Positions 53,241-57,634 of a DNA stretch of 57,634 bases are shown in pieces. The translations under genes were made by a program, and so were the position numbers. The notes below the pieces were generated by a model, which saw only the letters and a program-made list of their open reading frames with translations, had not been told where the DNA came from and searched no databases. How positions within the stretch are numbered: the first letter of the stretch is position 1; each line of letters opens with the position of its first letter. This DNA comes from JABCPE02 sp963520725. GTDB taxonomy: Bacteria; Bacteroidota; Bacteroidia; Flavobacteriales; Weeksellaceae. Location of the stretch: contig CAUQSG010000004.1 in NCBI GenBank assembly GCA_963520725.1, positions 1-57,634 of the forward strand, read 5' to 3'.

Positions 53241-55829
53241 ATGAATCTAAATCAATATACCGTAAAATCACAAGAAGCCATCCAAAAAGCACAACAGATT
53301 GCTTTGGATTTTGGCAACCAGAGTATAGAACCTCAGCATCTATTGGAGGGAATTTTCCAAGTGGATGAGAATATCTCGGCTTTTCTGATGAAAAAAGCAG
53401 AAGCCGACCTTAACTTGATAAGACAAAGAAACAGAGAATCTTTGGAAAGCCTCCCAAAAGTGGAAGGCGGAAATATTTACCTTTCTCAAAGTGCCAGCAA
53501 AGTCCTTTTGGAAGCGCCTAATATCGCTAAAAGAATGGGCGATGAGTATGTGACTTTGGAGCATATTTGGCTGGCATTATTAGAGGTGAGTTCTTCCGTT
53601 TCGCAGATGTTGAAAGATATGGGCGTGACCAAATCCCTTTTGGAAGGAGGAATCAAAGAACTTAGAAAAGGTTCAAAGGCGACTTCGGCAAGTTCCGAAG
53701 AGACTTATCAATCGCTTAATAAATATGCAAAAAACTTCAATGAACTAGCAGCCGAAGGGAAATTAGACCCAGTAATCGGGCGAGATGAAGAAATCCGAAG
53801 AGTGCTGCAGATTCTTTCGCGAAGAACCAAGAACAACCCTATTCTCATCGGTGAACCAGGAGTGGGTAAGACCGCCATCGCTGAGGGAATAGCTCACAGA
53901 ATCATCAGTGGAGATGTTCCAGAAAACTTGATGGACAAAACGCTCTATTCACTTGATATGGGAGCATTGATTGCAGGTGCGAAATACAAAGGAGAGTTTG
54001 AAGAAAGACTAAAATCCGTAGTAAATGAAGTGATAAAATCCGATGGACAGATTATCCTTTTCATCGATGAAATCCACACTCTTGTAGGTGCAGGCGGCGG
54101 CGAGGGAGCGATGGATGCTGCGAATATCCTGAAACCAGCTTTGGCGAGAGGGGAGCTTCGTTCCATCGGTGCGACAACGCTTAACGAGTATCAAAAATAC
54201 TTTGAGAAAGACAAGGCTCTAGAACGCCGTTTCCAAAAAGTAATGGTGGAAGAGCCGGACACAGAATCAGCGATTTCTATTCTTCGTGGAATCAAAGACA
54301 AATATGAATTCCACCACAAGATTAGAATCAAAGACGAAGCCATCATTGCAGCGGTAGAAATGTCTCAGCGATATATTTCGGATAGATTTTTACCAGATAA
54401 AGCTATTGACTTAATCGATGAAGCTTCTGCAAAATTAAGAATGGAAATCAATTCCAAACCAGAGGAATTGGATGTTTTAGACAGAAAACTTATGCAGATG
54501 GAGATAGAGCTGGCGGCGATTTCCAGAGAGGGCAACCAGACTAAAATAGACCATCTGAAGGAAGATATTGCGAAAATCACTGAGGAGCGAAACCAAATCA
54601 ATGCAAAATGGCTTAGTGAAAAGCAGAAATCCGAGGATTTGACTCAGATTAAAAAAGATATTGAAAGCTTGAAATTAGAAGCCGAAAGAGCTCAGCGTAT
54701 GGGCGATTATGCAAAAGTTTCGGAGATACAATATGGAAAACTCCGTGACAAGGAAGACGAGCTCCAAAAACTGGAATTGGCGATGCAAAATCAGCAGAAT
54801 GAGCTTGTAAAAGAGGAAGTTACCGCAGAAAACATCTCTGAAGTAGTGGCGAAATGGACAGGAATACCAGTGACTAAACTACTTCAGTCTGAAAGAGAAA
54901 AACTGCTTCATTTGGAAGAAGAACTCCATAAAAGAGTAGTAGGGCAAGAGGAAGCGATACAATCCGTAGCTGATGCTATCCGAAGAAACAGAGCAGGACT
55001 GAATGATGAGAAAAAACCTATCGGGTCTTTCCTTTTCCTCGGAACTACGGGAGTTGGTAAAACGGAATTAGCCAAAGCCTTGGCAGAGTTCTTATTTGAT
55101 GATGAAAATAATATGACCCGTATCGATATGTCTGAGTATCAGGAGAAACACTCTGTTTCTAGATTGGTAGGAGCGCCTCCAGGGTATGTAGGCTATGATG
55201 AGGGCGGACAGCTGACCGAAGCGGTAAGAAGAAGACCATATTCTGTGGTGCTTCTAGATGAGGTGGAAAAAGCGCATCCAGATGTGTTTAATACCCTGCT
55301 TCAAGTGTTGGATGACGGGCGATTGACCGACAACAAAGGTCGCGTGGTGAATTTTAAAAATACGATTATCATCATGACTTCCAACCTTGGTTCTCATATC
55401 ATTCAGGAGAATTTTGAGAAAATTAATGAAAGTAATTTAACTGAAATTGTAGAAAAAACCAAAGAAGAAGTATTTGACCTGTTGAAACAAACTCTACGAC
55501 CAGAGTTCCTCAACAGAATAGATGAAACGGTGCTGTTCCAACCATTGAACTACAATGAAATCGGAAAAATCGTTCAGTTCCAACTAAGAGGAATCAACAA
55601 AATGCTGGAAAGCAGAAATATCATCTTGACAACAACGCAGGAAGCGATAGACTTCATTCTGAAAAAAGGCTACGACCCAGCATTTGGAGCTAGACCGCTG
55701 AAACGAGTAGTGCAGCAGGAAGTTCTGAATAAACTCTCAAAAGAGATTTTGGCTGGAAATGTAAAAGAAGGCGAGAGAGTGACAGTAGATTGTTTTGATA
55801 ATAAGCTGGTTTTCAGACCTACAGAGTAA
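53241..55829 (+). CDS. clpB: ATP-dependent disaggregase ClpB
   Basis: The 862-residue protein has an N-terminal Clp domain pair, a first AAA module with GEPGVGKT (G204-T211), a long middle coiled-coil domain (about 400-520, with LKLEAERAQRMGDYAKVSEIQYG) and a second AAA module with GTTGVGKT (G601-T608). The M-domain distinguishes ClpB from ClpA/ClpC. With DnaK it rescues aggregated protein after heat stress. I saw no CIRCE element upstream. The long inverted repeat after the gene may be part of its 3' region. Confidence 0.97.
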   Translation: MNLNQYTVKSQEAIQKAQQIALDFGNQSIEPQHLLEGIFQVDENISAFLMKKAEADLNLIRQRNRESLESLPKVEGGNIYLSQSASKVLLEAPNIAKRMGDEYVTLEHIWLALLEVSSSVSQMLKDMGVTKSLLEGGIKELRKGSKATSASSEETYQSLNKYAKNFNELAAEGKLDPVIGRDEEIRRVLQILSRRTKNNPILIGEPGVGKTAIAEGIAHRIISGDVPENLMDKTLYSLDMGALIAGAKYKGEFEERLKSVVNEVIKSDGQIILFIDEIHTLVGAGGGEGAMDAANILKPALARGELRSIGATTLNEYQKYFEKDKALERRFQKVMVEEPDTESAISILRGIKDKYEFHHKIRIKDEAIIAAVEMSQRYISDRFLPDKAIDLIDEASAKLRMEINSKPEELDVLDRKLMQMEIELAAISREGNQTKIDHLKEDIAKITEERNQINAKWLSEKQKSEDLTQIKKDIESLKLEAERAQRMGDYAKVSEIQYGKLRDKEDELQKLELAMQNQQNELVKEEVTAENISEVVAKWTGIPVTKLLQSEREKLLHLEEELHKRVVGQEEAIQSVADAIRRNRAGLNDEKKPIGSFLFLGTTGVGKTELAKALAEFLFDDENNMTRIDMSEYQEKHSVSRLVGAPPGYVGYDEGGQLTEAVRRRPYSVVLLDEVEKAHPDVFNTLLQVLDDGRLTDNKGRVVNFKNTIIIMTSNLGSHIIQENFEKINESNLTEIVEKTKEEVFDLLKQTLRPEFLNRIDETVLFQPLNYNEIGKIVQFQLRGINKMLESRNIILTTTQEAIDFILKKGYDPAFGARPLKRVVQQEVLNKLSKEILAGNVKEGERVTVDCFDNKLVFRPTE

Positions 55830-55848
55830 TTGTTATAATGTTATAAAG

Positions 55849-55924
55849 ACCATTTAGACCTGCTGAATAATCCAACCTTGTTATTGATCTTTTTCATAGA
55901 AACCTTATGGCGGGTCTAAATGGT
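55849..55924. repeat. Long inverted repeat after clpB
   Basis: ACCATTTAGACC (55849-55860) is the exact complement of GGTCTAAATGGT (55913-55924), and the pairing extends inward by about five more pairs with wobbles. The 42-nt enclosed stretch has no frame of note. It may be a 3' RNA structure, a small RNA or a protein-binding palindrome. The region 55830-56217 is otherwise non-coding. Confidence 0.6.
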
Positions 55925-55950
55925 TATTTTAAATGTGTAAATCCAAAAAT

Positions 55951-55976
55951 AAAATCCTTCAATTTTGAAGGATTTT
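55951..55976 (+). terminator. Intrinsic terminator downstream of clpB
   Basis: A 12-bp stem (55951-55962 with 55965-55976) is followed by Ts. A smaller hairpin, CCTTTA with TAAAGG, lies at about 56162-56180. Confidence 0.8.
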
Positions 55977-56217
55977 TGTTGTTATTTGTTTTTATCCAAA
56001 AGTGATTGCAGGTTTTTGATTTGTTAATTATTATTAATGTTCTATATATAAAATTTTCCTCCATAGGAGCACTCATAATTATGATTAAAATCACAAGTTT
56101 ATATGTTGTTTTTTGAAACCAAAAAGGTATTTTTGTACGAAAATTTATTGGCAATAAATAGCCTTTAAACATTGTAAAGGTTGTTGTCTAATTTTTACAG
56201 ATATAAATGATTTTGAT

Positions 56218-56607
56218 ATGAGGATAAATATTTTATTAATAATGTTATTGGGAACATTATTGAGCTGTGGAGCAAGGGTTAAAAGTAATTTTGATAATAG
56301 AAGAGAGGCTTTGACATCTAATGAAAAAGTGGCTTTCCTATTAATACAGCATGATGTTCCTGCAGGAGCAACTAAGATAGGAACAGCAAGATATGGAGAT
56401 ACTGGTTTTTCAGTAGATTGTGACTATGATTCTAATTTGATAAAAGCTAGAAAAATGGCACGAGAAAACGGAGCAAATATAGTTAAAATAACCAAAGTTA
56501 CTTATCCTGATTTATGGAGCTCATGCCATAGAATGGAATTAGAGTTTTATTTTTATGATGGTAATGTAGAAGAACTAAAACAATACAAACTTAAAATAAT
56601 AAAATAA
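56218..56607 (+). CDS. Small lipoprotein, unknown function
   Basis: The 129-residue precursor has a lipobox (LLGTLLSCG) and a mature domain with the phrases VPAGATKIGTARYGDTGFSVDCDYDSNLIKARKMARENGANIVKI. This is the layout of small periplasmic lipoproteins with a beta-alpha fold (DUF4156-like), though I cannot assign the family firmly. It lies 6 bp before a PEGA lipoprotein gene, so the two are likely co-expressed at the envelope. Confidence 0.75.
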   Translation: MRINILLIMLLGTLLSCGARVKSNFDNRREALTSNEKVAFLLIQHDVPAGATKIGTARYGDTGFSVDCDYDSNLIKARKMARENGANIVKITKVTYPDLWSSCHRMELEFYFYDGNVEELKQYKLKIIK

Positions 56608-56613
56608 AGATTT

Positions 56614-57078
56614 ATGAAAAAGACAATTATGTTATTGGGAGTTGCCTCTCTATTTTTTTTAAGCAGCTGCGCAACTATCGTTTCTGGAAGTAGACAAACT
56701 GTCAAATTTGATAGTACACCTACAAATGCCACTGTTTTCATTGATGAAACAGAAGTGGGAAAAACTCCATTTGAAACAAAATTAGAAAGAAAAAGAGAGT
56801 ATGAAGTGGAGATAAGATTAGAAGGATATGAACCATACAAAACTAAACTGACTAAGCAGTTTAATGCTTGGTATATAGGAAACATTGTTTTTGGTGGAAT
56901 TATTGGTTTAGTTGTTGACCCTATTACAGGTGCAATTTACAAACTAACTCCAAATGAAATAAATGCTCAGCTTCAACAGGGAACTGTTTTTAAATCTTCT
57001 AAAAAGGAAGTTTATATAGCAGTATCACTGAAAGTTGATAAAAACTGGCAAAAAGTAGGACAACTTGAAAAGTTATAA
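56614..57078 (+). CDS. PEGA-domain lipoprotein
   Basis: The 154-residue precursor has a lipobox (LFFLSSCA), then ATIVSGSRQTVKFDSTPTNATVFIDETEVGKTPFETKL and EVEIRLEGYEPYKTKL, a PEGA-type beta-sandwich. A glycine-rich hydrophobic stretch (YIGNIVFGGIIGLVVDPITGAIYKLTP) follows. PEGA lipoproteins sit at the cell surface or envelope; the role here is unknown. A terminator follows. Confidence 0.85.
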   Translation: MKKTIMLLGVASLFFLSSCATIVSGSRQTVKFDSTPTNATVFIDETEVGKTPFETKLERKREYEVEIRLEGYEPYKTKLTKQFNAWYIGNIVFGGIIGLVVDPITGAIYKLTPNEINAQLQQGTVFKSSKKEVYIAVSLKVDKNWQKVGQLEKL

Positions 57079-57099
57079 AATATCAAACAATAGTTTTAA

Positions 57100-57124
57100 A
57101 AATCAAGTCTCAAAGGCTTGATTT
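57100..57124 (+). terminator. Intrinsic terminator after the PEGA gene
   Basis: AATCAAG (57101-57107) pairs with CTTGATT (57117-57123), and a T-run follows. It separates the lipoprotein pair from gpsA. Confidence 0.8.
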
Positions 57125-57147
57125 TTTTCTTTACCTTTGTGGTTTAA

Positions 57148-57634
57148 ATGAAAAACGATATGACTGAGAACAAAAATTTACCAAAAGTTGGGGTTATCGG
57201 AAGTGGTAGTTTCGCCACCGCAGTAGTAAAAATGCTGATGGAAAACTGCGAAAAAGTTCATTGGCTGCTTCGTAATGACGGTACAAGGGAGGCTCTGGTT
57301 TCACAAGGGAGCAATCCGCACTATCTCACCGCAGTGAAATTTAACCCAGACCGATTGGTTTTGACAATGGATATCAATGAGCTGGTGACAGCCTGCGATG
57401 TGATTATTCTAGCAACGCCATCTATCTATTTGGCAGATACCATAGAGAAGATGACTTGTGATTATTCAGGGAAGATATTTGCTTCAGTGATTAAAGGAAT
57501 TGTTCCAAAACATAATGATATTGTAGCGAATTATCTCCGTGACACTTTTAATATAGGATATAGAAACCAAGCAGTTCTTGCAGGGCCGTGCCACGCTGAA
57601 GAAGTTGCCATGGAGCGATTGTCTTTCCTTACAG
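57148..57634 (+). CDS. gpsA: NAD(P)H glycerol-3-phosphate dehydrogenase, N-terminal part
   Basis: The frame starts at ATG 57148 (an internal ATG at 57160 is possible) and runs off the right edge, with 162 residues visible. The nucleotide-binding motif VGVIGSGSFATAVVKML lies near the N-terminus, and VIILATPSIYL and FASVIKGI follow, typical of GpsA. The product, sn-glycerol 3-phosphate, feeds phospholipid synthesis. A -7 box TACCTTTG (57132-57139) leaves only a few bases of leader. Confidence 0.92.
   Translation, partial: MKNDMTENKNLPKVGVIGSGSFATAVVKMLMENCEKVHWLLRNDGTREALVSQGSNPHYLTAVKFNPDRLVLTMDINELVTACDVIILATPSIYLADTIEKMTCDYSGKIFASVIKGIVPKHNDIVANYLRDTFNIGYRNQAVLAGPCHAEEVAMERLSFLT

Overview
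The window is chromosomal DNA from a Flavobacteriia-type Bacteroidota, most likely of the Weeksellaceae (Chryseobacterium/Riemerella/Elizabethkingia group). The grounds are Bacteroidota -7 boxes of the form TAnnTTTG, a lack of Shine-Dalgarno sequences, a type IX secretion sorting domain, LytTR/LytS signalling, the rnc - IPExxxVDY - pyk gene order and typical families (GH3, DUF3127, MtaB, bacilliredoxin). I cannot name the species.

Left core (1-16560): a partial TonB-dependent receptor, a secreted metzincin protease, a LytS/LytR-type two-component pair, prolyl oligopeptidase, a GH3-family enzyme, a GIY-YIG/DUF4357 protein and an MFS exporter. These are followed by the acpP-fabF-rnc-IPExxxVDY-pyk run and a bacilliredoxin.

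Island (16681-31530): about 14.8 kb of visibly more A+T-rich DNA inserted at the 3' end of a tRNA-Leu(UAA) gene. A 17-bp copy of the tRNA 3' end marks the far end, so these are the two att sites. Inside are a Fic protein, a 69-bp tandem repeat and a strongly folded ~180-nt leader RNA ending in a terminator. Then comes one tight seven-gene operon: dndC, dndD, dndE (DNA phosphorothioation), a PLD-nuclease/SF2 helicase fusion, a 65-aa protein, a Rad50-like ATPase with a CxxC hook, and a 143-aa protein. The last four do not look like the DptFGH, PbeABCD or SspE restriction partners I know and may be an uncharacterised effector module. The mobility end holds a Rep-like protein, an HTH/excisionase-like protein, an unknown protein and a tyrosine integrase. 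Rep, HTH and integrase each carry a single-base frameshift in a homopolymer, so the island looks stranded while the defence operon is intact. dndA and dndB are absent; sulfur would have to come from a chromosomal cysteine desulfurase.

Right core (31515-57634): three tRNAs (Leu-UAG, Gly-GCC, Leu-UAA, minus strand), DUF3127, aat, a DnaQ/GIY-YIG protein, a HerA-like ATPase, an outer-membrane barrel protein, a SIMPL protein, mtaB, an FtsE-type ATPase, gltX, accA, tsf, a methyltransferase and an iron/cobalamin-type binding lipoprotein. An alanine-type symporter, an ECF sigma factor with a membrane partner, pncB, a CPBP protease broken by an early stop, uvrC, clpB, two lipoproteins and the start of gpsA complete it. 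Most right-core genes end in clear intrinsic terminators, which are listed.
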